Below are positions 1 through 8,667 of a stretch of 64,000 nucleotides of DNA, piece by piece. Under the pieces are notes generated by a model, which had not been told where the DNA came from, did not search any database, and was given only the letters and a program-made list of their open reading frames with translations. The stretch spans positions 124,001 to 188,000 of the forward strand of contig UCLR01000009.1 in assembly GCA_900473415.1 (NCBI GenBank). Direction: 5' to 3'. The position numbers and the translations under genes were made by a program. How positions within the stretch are numbered: position 1 is the first letter of the stretch; each line of letters begins with the position of its first letter. The DNA is from Hyphomicrobiales bacterium. GTDB taxonomy: Bacteria; Pseudomonadota; Alphaproteobacteria; Rhizobiales; Beijerinckiaceae.

Positions 1-1
1 G

Positions 2-1453
2 GTTCTGACGCTGACGCGTTCCAGCGCCTTCAAGCTGCAGCAGCCCGAGGTGACGGGCGTCCTCACCTATCGCGAGGGCGGCGAGCGCCGGGCCGTCGCG
101 CTTGTTGCCGATGCCGATCCGGCGCTGCTGACGGCGGCCAGCGGCGCGGCCGCGCCCGGGGCCCGCCCGGCCGTGGTGCGGATTCCGGTGCCGTCGGACG
201 GTGCCGATCTGACACTCTGGGCCGCGCTCGGCTTCGCCTTTCTCGGCGGCCTCATTCTCAACCTGATGCCCTGCGTGTTGCCGGTGCTGTTCATCAAGGC
301 GCTCGGCTTCGCGCAGGTCGCGCATGCCAACCGCAGCGAGGCGCGCGAGCAGGGGCTACTCTTCCTGAGCGGCGTGCTTGTCACCTTCATGGCGCTGGCG
401 GCGCTGGTGATCGGGCTCGGCGCGCTCGGGGCTCAGGTCGGCTGGGGCTTCCAGCTCCAGTCGCCGCCGCTCGTCATCGCGCTCGCCGTGGTGATGGTAC
501 TGATCGGCCTCAACCTGATCGGCGCCTTCGAGATCGGGGGCTCGGTCGTCGGCCTCGGCTCCGGACTCGCCGGCCGCAACGGCCGCCTTGGCGCCTTCAT
601 GACCGGGGCGCTCGCCGTCGTCGTGGCGACGCCCTGCACGGCGCCCTTCATGGGCGCGGCGATGGGCTATGCGGTGACTCAAGTCCCGGCGGTGGCGCTC
701 TCGGTCTTCATGGCGCTGGCGCTCGGCTTCGCCCTGCCGGTGGTTGCGCTCTCCTTCGCACCCGCCCTTCTGAGGCTGCTGCCGAAGCCCGGTCGCTGGA
801 TGCTGGTGCTGCGCCAGGCATTCGCATTCCCGATGTTCGCGACCGCGATCTGGCTGATCTGGGTCGCTTCCGTGCAGACTGGCCCGCAGGGCGTGCTGGC
901 GGCGCTGGTCGCGGTGCTGGCGGCGGGCTTCGTCGTCTGGCTTATCGGCGTGACGCGCGGTTCCCTGCCGCGACGCATCTTCGGCTCAGTGCTGGCGGCG
1001 CTGGTCGTGCTCGGGGCGGGCTGGTTCACAGTTCAGAACGCCGTGCCCGGTGCCACGACCGAGGCCCGCGCCGGCGATGTCGGAGTCTGGTCCCCGGAGC
1101 GCGTCGCCGCGCTGCAGGCCGAGGGCAAGCCGGTCTTCGTCAATTTCACCGCTGCCTGGTGCATCACCTGCCTCGCCAATGAGCGCATCGCGCTCTCCCG
1201 CGATGAGGTGAAGGAGAGCTTCGCCAAGCTCGGTGTCGTCTATCTCAAGGCCGACTGGACCAACCGCGATTCCCGCATCGCCCAGGCGCTGTCCGAGCAG
1301 GGCCGGGCCGGCGTGCCGCTCTATCTGTTCTATCCGGGCCGGAAGGAGGGGCAGGCCGAAATCCTGCCGCAGATCCTGACGCCCGATATCGTGATCGCGG
1401 CGGCCGCGCGTGCGGCCGGCCGTGAGGCGAAGACCGCGGCGCTCGCGCCTTAA
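2..1453 (+). CDS. DsbD-family thiol:disulfide interchange protein, 3' part
   Basis: Transmembrane electron carrier that passes reducing power from cytoplasmic thioredoxin to periplasmic thiol proteins. The reading frame is already open at base 2, so the N-terminus lies outside the window; the GTG at 50 is internal. Visible are about eight hydrophobic segments (bases ~210-1040) with the two cysteine motifs typical of the DsbD membrane core, NLMPCVLPV near base 265 and ATPCTAPFMG near 630, followed by a periplasmic thioredoxin-like domain with a WCITC redox motif near 1155. The next gene, a secreted redoxin 27 bases on, is a plausible client. Family assignment is sure; the exact partner is not known. 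Confidence 0.9.
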   Translation, partial: VLTLTRSSAFKLQQPEVTGVLTYREGGERRAVALVADADPALLTAASGAAAPGARPAVVRIPVPSDGADLTLWAALGFAFLGGLILNLMPCVLPVLFIKALGFAQVAHANRSEAREQGLLFLSGVLVTFMALAALVIGLGALGAQVGWGFQLQSPPLVIALAVVMVLIGLNLIGAFEIGGSVVGLGSGLAGRNGRLGAFMTGALAVVVATPCTAPFMGAAMGYAVTQVPAVALSVFMALALGFALPVVALSFAPALLRLLPKPGRWMLVLRQAFAFPMFATAIWLIWVASVQTGPQGVLAALVAVLAAGFVVWLIGVTRGSLPRRIFGSVLAALVVLGAGWFTVQNAVPGATTEARAGDVGVWSPERVAALQAEGKPVFVNFTAAWCITCLANERIALSRDEVKESFAKLGVVYLKADWTNRDSRIAQALSEQGRAGVPLYLFYPGRKEGQAEILPQILTPDIVIAAAARAAGREAKTAALAP

Positions 1454-1480
1454 GATCGTGCAACAGCAAGGGAGACAGAC

Positions 1481-2113
1481 ATGAAGCTGACCAGACAGGG
1501 TTTCATCGCCGGCCTCGCTTTTTCCGGCCTCGCGCTCGCGCTGGGTCCGGCGCTCGCCGATGGCCCGCGCATCGGCGCGCCGGCGCCTGCCTTCAAGGCC
1601 ATGGATGCCGACGGCAAGACCCGCAGCCTCTCCGAATTCGCCGGCAAGACCGTGATCCTCGAATGGACGAATCACGACTGCCCCTATGTCCGCAAGCACT
1701 ACAACAGCGCCACGATGCAGACGCTGCAGAAGGACATGGCCAAGGAAGGCGTGGTCTGGCTCTCGGTCATCTCCTCGCCGGTCGGCGAGCAGGGCTATGT
1801 CGAAGGGCCCAAGGCCAAGGATCTGAGCGTCCAGCGTAACGCGGCGCCGGCCGGCATCCTGTTCGACCCGAGGAGCGGCATGGCGCGCGCCTACGGCGCC
1901 CAAACCACCCCGCACATGTACATCATCGATCCCAAGGGCACGCTCGCCTATATGGGCGCGATCGACGACAAGCCCTCCTCCTCGCCGTCGAGCCTCAACG
2001 GTGCGAAGAGCTATGTCCGCCAGGCCGTGGCGGAGATGAAGGCCGGCAAGCCGGTCTCGGAGGCCAGCACCAAGTCCTATGGCTGCGTGGTGAAATACGC
2101 TCCTGTGAGCTGA
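1481..2113 (+). CDS. secreted redoxin / thioredoxin-fold protein (AhpC/TSA-like)
   Basis: A 210-residue protein with an N-terminal signal (roughly residues 1-26, ending near ALADG), then a redoxin fold. The motif NHDCPYVRKHY puts a single cysteine at residue 67, in the place of the peroxidatic or first CXXC cysteine; the second position is tyrosine-valine, so this is not a CXXC thioredoxin. A further cysteine lies near the C-terminus (SYGCVVKY). A ribosome site (AAGGGAGA) precedes the ATG. Its position 27 bases behind a DsbD-type gene suggests that it is reduced in the periplasm by that protein. Substrate unknown. Confidence 0.85.
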   Translation: MKLTRQGFIAGLAFSGLALALGPALADGPRIGAPAPAFKAMDADGKTRSLSEFAGKTVILEWTNHDCPYVRKHYNSATMQTLQKDMAKEGVVWLSVISSPVGEQGYVEGPKAKDLSVQRNAAPAGILFDPRSGMARAYGAQTTPHMYIIDPKGTLAYMGAIDDKPSSSPSSLNGAKSYVRQAVAEMKAGKPVSEASTKSYGCVVKYAPVS

Positions 2114-2128
2114 AATCGCTCCGCTGCC

Positions 2129-2220
2129 GTCATGCCCGGGCTTGACCCGGGCATCTCTTCCCGGAGGAGGCTCCGGCCCCTCCTTATACCTGAGATTCTC
2201 GGGTCAAGCCCGAGAATGAC
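2129..2220. repeat. REP-like palindromic element, copy 1, between convergent genes
   Basis: Two self-complementary arms, 2129-2157 and 2192-2220, each built around GGGCTTGACCC or its complement. They are also inverted copies of each other (about 23 of 29 positions). The element fills the gap between the convergent redoxin and LpoA-like genes and may end transcription from both sides. Related elements occur at 40266, 41975 and 57832. Confidence 0.75.
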
Positions 2221-2237
2221 GGTGGTCGGCCTGCCGT

Positions 2238-3437
2238 CTACTGCGAACGCGCACCGAGATCGCGCGGCGCGGCGTTGATCGTGACGATCTGGCCGCCGCG
2301 CAGCTCGAGCACGGCGAGCCCGCGCTCGACCTGCCCGTCCGCCCGGAAGCGGAACACGCCGTCGGCACCCGCGAAGCCCGAGGGGTTCGTCAGTACGGCC
2401 TCCGAAAAGCGCTGAGACCCTTGCGTGCGCGCCAGCGCCGCCGCCAGAGAGACGGCGTCATAGGCGAGCGTCGCGGTGCGGGTCGGCGCGCTGTTGAAGC
2501 GTTGCTGGTAGCGGCCGGCGAAGGCGTTGAAGCCGGCCGTATCGGGCGAAGCGAACCAGCCGCCCTGGATCGCCTGGACGCGCGCAATGCTGGCATCGTT
2601 CCAGACGCCCGTGCCGAGCGGCTTCACCCGCGCGGGGTTGAACCCGGCTTCCTGCAGAGCCTGGCCCAGTGCCGGCATGGTGTCGGCGGCAGCCGGCACG
2701 AAGAGCGCATCCGCCTGCTGCAGCGAAGGCATCAGCCGGCCGACGCTGGCGCGCATCGCATTGGGGTCGGCGCCGAAGCGCTCGATCGCCGCGACGCGCA
2801 GGCCATGAGCGGCGACCGCCTGCTGGAAGGCCGCCTCGACGACCTTGCCGTAAGCCGTCTCGGGCACCAGCGCTGCGAAGGACTTCCTACCCTGCTGCGC
2901 GGCGAAGGCGATGACGCGGTTGACGTCGTTCTCGGGCGGGAAGGAAAGCAGGTAGATGCCGCGCGAGGCGACGCCGGAATCGCTGGAGAAGGCGATGACC
3001 GGTCGGTTGGCGCCGCGCGCCACTTGGCCGGCCGCCTGCACGGAAGGCGCGAAGAGTGGGCCGATGATCAGCTCCGCCCCCTCCGAGACCGCTTCCTGCG
3101 CCGCGGCGCGTGCGCCGTCCGGCGTGCCGCGATCGTCCTTGACCAGCAAGGTGAGGTCGGCGTTAGGGAACTCGGCGAGTGCCATCTCGGCGGCGTTGCG
3201 CAGCGATTGGCCGACGACCCCGCCTTGACCCTCCGCCGACAGCGGCAGGACCAGCCCGACCTTCACCTTGCCGTTGCCGATGGTCTGGCCGCTCGACGCC
3301 TGAGATTCCGAACCAGAATCGAAGCCCGGCAGGCCGGTGGTGCCGCCGCTGCAGGCCGCCAGCGCAAGCGGCAAGAGGACTGCGAAAGCCCGCGCGCTCG
3401 ACCGCAGGACCGGTGCGAAATACCGATGGTGCAACAC
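2238..3437 (-). CDS. penicillin-binding protein activator, LpoA/YraM-like lipoprotein
   Basis: A 399-residue lipoprotein with a type II signal (LALAAC, acylated Cys29) followed by a type I periplasmic-binding fold (Peripla_BP_6, as in branched-chain amino-acid receptors). In gammaproteobacteria the homologous fold of LpoA activates PBP1A from the outer membrane. Here the adjacency to rsmI and yraN mirrors the E. coli order yraL-yraM-yraN, which favours this reading over an amino-acid receptor, although the gene is inverted relative to rsmI. There is no transporter next to it. Only the C-terminal LpoA domain is represented; the E. coli TPR-like N-domain is missing. Confidence 0.75.
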   Translation of the reverse strand: MLHHRYFAPVLRSSARAFAVLLPLALAACSGGTTGLPGFDSGSESQASSGQTIGNGKVKVGLVLPLSAEGQGGVVGQSLRNAAEMALAEFPNADLTLLVKDDRGTPDGARAAAQEAVSEGAELIIGPLFAPSVQAAGQVARGANRPVIAFSSDSGVASRGIYLLSFPPENDVNRVIAFAAQQGRKSFAALVPETAYGKVVEAAFQQAVAAHGLRVAAIERFGADPNAMRASVGRLMPSLQQADALFVPAAADTMPALGQALQEAGFNPARVKPLGTGVWNDASIARVQAIQGGWFASPDTAGFNAFAGRYQQRFNSAPTRTATLAYDAVSLAAALARTQGSQRFSEAVLTNPSGFAGADGVFRFRADGQVERGLAVLELRGGQIVTINAAPRDLGARSQ

Positions 3438-3487
3438 GGGCGACCTCCAGACGTAGCCGGACCGGCGGAGAGCCCGCCCGGCAGTGC

Positions 3488-3507
3488 AGTCCCCCCGCGG
3501 GACTTTT
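3488..3507 (+). terminator. terminator-like hairpin in the lpoA/rsmI divergent gap
   Basis: AGTCCC at 3488-3493 pairs with GGGACT at 3499-3504 over a five-base loop and is followed by TTT. It lies upstream of rsmI in a divergent promoter region, where a terminator is not expected, so it may attenuate or be chance. The rest of the gap holds an AT-richer stretch (3528-3550) that probably carries the rsmI promoter. Confidence 0.3.
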
Positions 3508-3611
3508 CGTGCCAGTGCGGAATCCTATTTTCAAGTTGTTAACTATGGGTTGCCCGCGTGGCGAGGCGTCACGCCATGGCGCCGCCGGCGCCGCTATGGC
3601 AGCGTGCCGCC

Positions 3612-4520
3612 ATGGCGAATGACGCACACCACCGCTCTCCGAGTTACACTGCCTTCGGTCTCAAGGCCGAGGCCGAGCCTCTTTCCCCGGGGCTGCACAT
3701 CGTCGCGACGCCGATTGGCAATTTGCGCGACATTTCCTTTCGGGCTCTGGCGACGCTCGCCGCGGCGGACGCGATCCTGGCGGAGGATACCCGCACTTCG
3801 AAGACGCTGCTGGCGCATTACGGCATCGCCACGCCCCTCCTGCCCTATCACGAGCACAATGCCGCGCAGATGCGGCCGAAGGTGCTGGCGCGGCTGCGCG
3901 AAGGTGGCAAGCTCGCCCTGATCTCGGATGCTGGCACGCCGCTGGTCTCCGATCCCGGTTACAAGCTCGTCGCCGAACTGGTTGCCGAAGGCCTGCCCGT
4001 CACCGGCATTCCCGGTCCTTCCGCCGTGCTGGCGGCGCTGGTTCTGGCCGGGTTGCCGACCGATCGCTTTTTCTTCGAGGGTTTTCTGCCGCCGAAATCG
4101 GCGGCCCGGCGCACCCGCCTCACCGAGCTTGCCGCCATTCCCGGCACGCTCGTCTTCTTCGAATCGCCGCGCCGCGTCGCCGAGATGCTGGCCGATGCCG
4201 CGACGGTGCTGGGGGCAAGGCCGGGCGCGGTTGCCCGCGAGCTCACCAAATTCCACGAGACAGTGCAGCGTGGCACGCTGCCCGAGCTCGCAGCGCATTA
4301 CGACACACAGGAAGAGGCCAGAGGCGAGATCGTCGTCATCGTCGGCCCGCCGGGCGCGGCCGAACTCCTCCCGGCGGGCGACGTCATCGACGAGCGCCTG
4401 CGCGCGGCACTGGGGAAGCTCTCGCTGAAGGAGGCGGTGGCGCAGGTCGCTGCGGAGACCGGCCAGCCGCGGCGCAAGGTCTATGCGCGGGCTCTCGAAT
4501 TGACGCGCGACGATCCGTGA
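3612..4520 (+). CDS. rsmI: 16S rRNA (cytidine(1402)-2'-O)-methyltransferase RsmI
   Basis: SAM-dependent tetrapyrrole-methylase-fold enzyme that methylates the ribose of C1402 in the ribosomal P site. Diagnostic motifs are [11 protein letters not shown] (residues 31-41), [22 protein letters not shown] and GIPGPSA. The frame is open further upstream (GTG 3558, ATG 3576), but the ATG at 3612 gives 302 residues, the usual rhizobial length, and starts about 25 residues before the conserved core. Its stop overlaps the GTG start of yraN, so the two are translationally coupled. Confidence 0.95.
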   Translation: MANDAHHRSPSYTAFGLKAEAEPLSPGLHIVATPIGNLRDISFRALATLAAADAILAEDTRTSKTLLAHYGIATPLLPYHEHNAAQMRPKVLARLREGGKLALISDAGTPLVSDPGYKLVAELVAEGLPVTGIPGPSAVLAALVLAGLPTDRFFFEGFLPPKSAARRTRLTELAAIPGTLVFFESPRRVAEMLADAATVLGARPGAVARELTKFHETVQRGTLPELAAHYDTQEEARGEIVVIVGPPGAAELLPAGDVIDERLRAALGKLSLKEAVAQVAAETGQPRRKVYARALELTRDDP

Positions 4521-4912
4521 GCGGGGCGGCGGCCGGTTCCGACAAGCGCAGCCGCAGGGCGCGGCGCTCGGGCCTGACCGGCCGGCGCGCCGAATGGCTC
4601 GCCATCCTCTGGCTGACGGCGAAGGGCTATAGGCTGCTGGAGCGGCGCTTCGGCGGCAAGGGCGGCGAGATCGACCTCGTGATGAAGCGCGGCCGCACCG
4701 TCGCCTTCGTCGAGGTCAAGGCGCGCAGCAGCCTCGACGAGGCCTTGCTCGCGATCACGCCGGAAAAGAGACGCCTCGTCGAGCGGCGCGTCCGGCAATG
4801 GCTCGCCCGCAATCCCTGGGCTGGGGATCACCATTTGCGCGCCGATGCGGTCTTCCTCGCGCCCTGGCGGCGGCCGCGCCATGTGCCGGCCGCCTTTGCG
4901 CTCGTCCTGTGA
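4517..4912 (+). CDS. YraN/UPF0102 family nuclease-like protein
   Basis: A 131-residue protein of the YraN family, a restriction-endonuclease-like fold whose cellular role is not settled. The core [13 protein letters not shown]...AFVEVKAR (about residues 46-76) holds the acidic and lysine residues (E-D...E-V-K) of the predicted metal-binding nuclease site. It starts with GTG inside the rsmI stop (four-base overlap), a near-universal neighbourhood for this family. The N-terminus is basic ([12 protein letters not shown]). Confidence 0.85.
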   Translation: MSGAAAGSDKRSRRARRSGLTGRRAEWLAILWLTAKGYRLLERRFGGKGGEIDLVMKRGRTVAFVEVKARSSLDEALLAITPEKRRLVERRVRQWLARNPWAGDHHLRADAVFLAPWRRPRHVPAAFALVL

Positions 4913-4983
4913 CGCAAGCCCGCCCCCTTGCCGGAACCGGCCTCGCGGCCCGATAAGAGCCAGCCGCAACAGGAAAGCCTGCC

Positions 4984-5922
4984 ATGACCCTCTCCGTCGC
5001 CATCCAGATGGACCCGATCGAGCGCATCCGGATCGCCGGCGACACCGGCTTCGCCCTGATGCTGGAAGCGCAGGCGCGCGGCCACACCCTCTACACCTAC
5101 ACGCCTGACAAGCTCTCGATGCGCGACGGCAAGGTCACGGCGCCGATCCGGCCGGTCACGGTGCGCGATGCCGAGGGCGACCATTTCACCCTCGGCAGCG
5201 AGGAGACAACCGATCTCTCGACGCTCGACGTCGTGCTGCTGCGGCAGGACCCGCCCTTCGACATGGCCTATGTCACCACCACCCATATGCTGGAGCGCAT
5301 CCACCCGAAGACGTTGGTGGTCAACGATCCGACCCATGTCCGCAACGCGCCGGAGAAGATCTTCGTCACCCATTTCCCGGAGCTGATGCCGCCGACGCTG
5401 ATCACCCGCGACAAGGCCGAGATCGAGGCCTTCCGCGACGAACACGGCGAGATCGTCATGAAGCCGCTCTACGGCCATGGCGGCGCAACCGTGTTCAAGA
5501 CCAGCAAGACCGATCCGAATTTCGGCTCGCTCTTCGATCTCTTCAGCAACCTCTTCCGCGAGCCCTGGGTGGTGCAGGGCTTCATCAAGGAGGTCTCGGA
5601 GGGCGACAAGCGCATCATCCTGATCGACGGCAAGGCGGCGGGCGCGGTCAATCGCGTGCCGGCAGTCGGCGACCTGCGTGCCAACATGGTGCGCGGCGGC
5701 GCGGCGCACCCGACCGACCTGTCGAAGAAGGAGCTGGAGATCTGCGAGGCGATCGGGCCTTCGCTGCGCGAGCGCGGCCTGCTGCTGGTCGGCATCGACG
5801 TGATCCACGGCAAGCTCACCGAGATCAACGTCACCGCGCCGACCGGCGTGCGCGCCATCAAGAAGCTCGGCGGGCCGGACCTCGCGGCGCAGCTCTGGGA
5901 CGTGATCGAGTCGAAGCGCTGA
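4984..5922 (+). CDS. gshB: glutathione synthase
   Basis: ATP-grasp ligase that joins gamma-glutamylcysteine and glycine, the second step of glutathione synthesis in the cytosol. At 312 residues it matches the E. coli enzyme (316). The N-terminal [15 protein letters not shown], the central [14 protein letters not shown] and [12 protein letters not shown] segments and the C-terminal [13 protein letters not shown] are family signatures. A good ribosome site (CAGGAAAG) lies before the ATG, 71 bases after yraN. It ends one base before the convergent MoeB/ThiF-like gene. Confidence 0.95.
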   Translation: MTLSVAIQMDPIERIRIAGDTGFALMLEAQARGHTLYTYTPDKLSMRDGKVTAPIRPVTVRDAEGDHFTLGSEETTDLSTLDVVLLRQDPPFDMAYVTTTHMLERIHPKTLVVNDPTHVRNAPEKIFVTHFPELMPPTLITRDKAEIEAFRDEHGEIVMKPLYGHGGATVFKTSKTDPNFGSLFDLFSNLFREPWVVQGFIKEVSEGDKRIILIDGKAAGAVNRVPAVGDLRANMVRGGAAHPTDLSKKELEICEAIGPSLRERGLLLVGIDVIHGKLTEINVTAPTGVRAIKKLGGPDLAAQLWDVIESKR

Positions 5923-5923
5923 T

Positions 5924-6706
5924 TCAGGCCGCCTTCCCGCTGCCGTTGAGCGGGTTGGTCTCGTCCCAGCCATAGCGCAGGGTCTCGAAGCGCATCGTCA
6001 GCGAATCGAGCAGCAGGAGCTTGCCGACCAGCGGCTCGCCGAAGCCAGTGATGGCGCGCACGACCTCCAGCGCCATCAGCGAGCCAATGACGCCGGGCAG
6101 CGCGCCCAGCACCCCGGCCTCCACGCAGGTCGGGATCGAGCCGAGCGGCGGCGCTTCCGGGAAGAGGCAGCGCCAGGTGGGATTCGGCCGCCCGTCCGGC
6201 CCGGATTCATGCGCCCGCACTGTCGTCAGCGAGCCGTCGAAGCGACCGAGCGCGCCCATCACCACGGGCTTGTGCTCATGGAAGCAGGCGTCGGAGACGG
6301 CGTAGCGCGTGGCGAAATTGTCCGAGCCCTCCGCGACCACGTCGTAGAAGGCGATCAGCGCGCGGGCATTGTGCGGGTCGAGCCGCGTGACATGCTCCTC
6401 GACCACGACATTGGGGTTGAGGTTGCGCACGAAGCGGGCGGCGACCACGGCCTTGTGGGCGCCGATGTCCTCGGTGGAGAAGATCGTCTGGCGCTGCAGG
6501 TTCGAGAGCGAGACGATGTCGTCGTCGACGATGCCGATCTTCCCGACGCCGGCGGCGGCCAGATACTGGATCAGCGGCGCGCCCAGGCCACCTGCCCCGA
6601 CGACGAGCACGCGCGCATTCTTCAGCCGCTGCTGGCCCGGCCCGCCGATCTCCGGCAGGACGATGTGGCGGGCGTATCGCTCGATCTCGTCGTCGCTGAG
6701 CATCAT
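5924..6706 (-). CDS. MoeB/ThiF/HesA-family adenylyltransferase
   Basis: E1-like enzyme that adenylates the C-terminal glycine of a ubiquitin-like sulfur carrier (MoaD or ThiS type). The nucleotide loop GAGGLGAP (residues 37-44), DDD acidic cluster and SNLQRQ segment are canonical, as is the C-terminal PTCVEAGVLGALPGV. I chose the ATG at 6706 (MMLSDDEIERYARH), the conserved family start; the frame is open upstream without similarity. Odd point: the tetracysteine zinc site of MoeB is not intact. The first CXXC reads TWRC, and no CXXC pair exists near the C-terminus. It may be a MoeB variant or a HesA-type paralogue. Confidence 0.85.
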   Translation of the reverse strand: MMLSDDEIERYARHIVLPEIGGPGQQRLKNARVLVVGAGGLGAPLIQYLAAAGVGKIGIVDDDIVSLSNLQRQTIFSTEDIGAHKAVVAARFVRNLNPNVVVEEHVTRLDPHNARALIAFYDVVAEGSDNFATRYAVSDACFHEHKPVVMGALGRFDGSLTTVRAHESGPDGRPNPTWRCLFPEAPPLGSIPTCVEAGVLGALPGVIGSLMALEVVRAITGFGEPLVGKLLLLDSLTMRFETLRYGWDETNPLNGSGKAA

Positions 6707-6846
6707 GACCGAAAGGGTTAAGCCGATTGACCCGGCGGGGCAACGGCGCTGGTGACCTTCCGCCAGCTTGGCCGCGTCGCCGAGCCATGCCATCGTGTCC
6801 GCAGAGGGCCGGACAACGGCGCCAGACTTCGAAGGGGATCGGTTCG

Positions 6847-7848
6847 ATGCGTCTTGGATCATTCGCGGCGGCGCTTGCGGGCGTGGCGCTCTCGGCACTT
6901 GCGGCACTGGCACAACAGCCGATCAAGCCGGCTGTCGTTTACGACAAGGGCGGAAAGTTCGACAAATCCTTCAACGAGGGCGTCTTCATGGGCGCCGATC
7001 GCTTCCGGAAGGAGACGGGCGTCGAGTTCCGCGATTTCGAGCCGGCGAACGATGCCCAGATCGAACAGGCGCTGCGCCGCTTCGCCCGCGACGGGCACTC
7101 CCCGATCATCGCCGTCGGCTTCTCACAGGCGACGGCCCTGCAGAAGGTCGCGGCCGAGTTCCCGGATCTCAAATTCACCATCATCGACATGGTGGTCGAG
7201 CTGCCGAACGTGCAGTCGATCGTCTTCAAGGAGCAGGAAGGCTCCTATCTGGTGGGCCTGCTCGGTGCGATGGCCTCGAAGACGAACAAGGTCGGCTTCG
7301 TCGGCGGCATGGACATCCCGCTCATCCGCCGCTTCGCCTGCGGCTATGTCCAGGGCGTCAAGGCGGCCAAGCCCGATGCCGAGATCTTCCAGAACATGAC
7401 CGGCGCGACGCCCGCCGCCTGGGCCGATCCGGTCAAGGGCGGCGAGCTTGCGAAGTCGCAGATCGATCGCGGCGCCGATGTGGTCTACCACGCCGCCGGC
7501 GGCACCGGCATCGGCGTGCTCCGGGCGGTGGCAGATGCCGGCAAGCTCGGCATCGGCGTCGATTCCAACCAGAACGGCCTGCATCCGGGCCGGGTGCTGA
7601 CCTCGATGCTCAAGCGCGTCGACATCGCCGCCTATAGTTCCTTCAAGGCCGCTTACGAAGGCACCTGGAAGCCCGGCACCTCCGTGCTGGGCCTGAAGGA
7701 GGATGGCGTTGACTGGGCGCTCGACGAGCACAACAAGGCGCTGATCACGCCCGAGATGAAGGCCGCCGCCGACAAGGCCAGGGCCGACATCATCTCCGGC
7801 GCCATCAAGGTCCACGACTACATGTCGGATCAGAAGTGCACGATGTGA
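6847..7848 (+). CDS. BMP-family ABC transporter substrate-binding protein (nucleoside type)
   Basis: Periplasmic receptor of the basic membrane protein (BmpA/PnrA, NupN) family, 333 residues with a signal peptide ending near residue 22 (ALAALAQQ). The core runs from KPAVVYDKGGKFDKSFNEG to the C-terminal GAIKVHDYMSDQKC, typical of purine or general nucleoside receptors. The ATG at 6847 is chosen because a GAAGGGGAT ribosome site precedes it and the signal peptide starts there. It is the first gene of an operon that continues through two permeases into nucleoside catabolic genes, which strongly supports a nucleoside ligand. Confidence 0.9.
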   Translation: MRLGSFAAALAGVALSALAALAQQPIKPAVVYDKGGKFDKSFNEGVFMGADRFRKETGVEFRDFEPANDAQIEQALRRFARDGHSPIIAVGFSQATALQKVAAEFPDLKFTIIDMVVELPNVQSIVFKEQEGSYLVGLLGAMASKTNKVGFVGGMDIPLIRRFACGYVQGVKAAKPDAEIFQNMTGATPAAWADPVKGGELAKSQIDRGADVVYHAAGGTGIGVLRAVADAGKLGIGVDSNQNGLHPGRVLTSMLKRVDIAAYSSFKAAYEGTWKPGTSVLGLKEDGVDWALDEHNKALITPEMKAAADKARADIISGAIKVHDYMSDQKCTM

Positions 7849-7929
7849 GTGGCGGATGATCCGGGAAGGACGGGCCGGCCCGGGCGAGGGCCGCGGCGCG
7901 GCGGAACCGATCGCGACAGGCCACCCACG

Positions 7930-8667
7930 ATGAGGATCACCGTCCTCGGCTCGGGAGATGCCTTCGGCTCCGGCGGACGCTTCAATACGTGCCTGCTTGT
8001 CGAGGCCGGCGGCCAGCGCCTGCTGCTCGATTGCGGTGGCTCGAGCATGGTCGCCCTGAACCGGGCCGGTATCGCGCGCAACGGGCTCTGCGGGCTGCTC
8101 TTCAGCCATTTCCATGGCGACCATTTCGGCGGGCTGCCGACCTTCCTGCTTGATGCGCAGTTCGTCAGCCGGCGCACCGCCCCGCTGGTCGTCGCCGGTC
8201 CGGCCGGCATCGAAGCACGAACGACGCAGGTGCTCGAAGCCGCCTTTCCCGGCGCCTCGGTGAATGCCTGGCGCTTTCCGATCCGTTTCGCCGAAGTGAC
8301 GCCCGGCCATCCGGTCGCGCTCGCCGGCCTGTCCGTCGAGGCCTTTCCGATGGTGCATGACGATCGCGCCGGGCCGTGCCTGGGCTATCGGCTGAGCGGC
8401 GGCGGCAAGGTCTTCGCCTTTTCCGGCGATACCGCCTGGACGCCGGCCCTTGTCGGTCTCGCCGACGGCGCCGATGCGCTGTTGGTCGAGTGCTATACCT
8501 GGGACACGCAGCTCGCCAATCATCTGGACTATCGGACGCTGGCCGAGCACCGGGCGGAGCTGCATACGCCGCGCGTGATCCTCACCCATATGAACGCCGC
8601 CATGCTCGCCCGCGAGGAGGATCTGCCCGAGGAGCGGGCCTATGACGGCATGGTGATCGAGCCATGA
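7930..8667 (+). CDS. MBL-fold metallo-hydrolase (RNase Z/phosphodiesterase-like)
   Basis: A 245-residue metallo-beta-lactamase-fold protein with the zinc motif SHFHGDH (His60, His62, Asp64, His65), further ligands at MVHDDRAG, an FSGDTAW segment and a terminal LTHMN histidine. The architecture is that of the RNase Z/AtsA/cyclic phosphodiesterase branch. It sits between the nucleoside receptor and its ATPase gene, and its stop overlaps the ATPase start by four bases, so it is very likely expressed with the importer. A role on a phosphorylated or cyclic nucleotide precursor is inferred; there is no signal peptide, so it should act in the cytosol. Confidence 0.8.
   Translation: MRITVLGSGDAFGSGGRFNTCLLVEAGGQRLLLDCGGSSMVALNRAGIARNGLCGLLFSHFHGDHFGGLPTFLLDAQFVSRRTAPLVVAGPAGIEARTTQVLEAAFPGASVNAWRFPIRFAEVTPGHPVALAGLSVEAFPMVHDDRAGPCLGYRLSGGGKVFAFSGDTAWTPALVGLADGADALLVECYTWDTQLANHLDYRTLAEHRAELHTPRVILTHMNAAMLAREEDLPEERAYDGMVIEP

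Noticed and set aside
7123-8589. A 488-codon open frame on the minus strand
   Set aside because: It lies antisense to the nucleoside receptor and MBL hydrolase genes and shows no motif.
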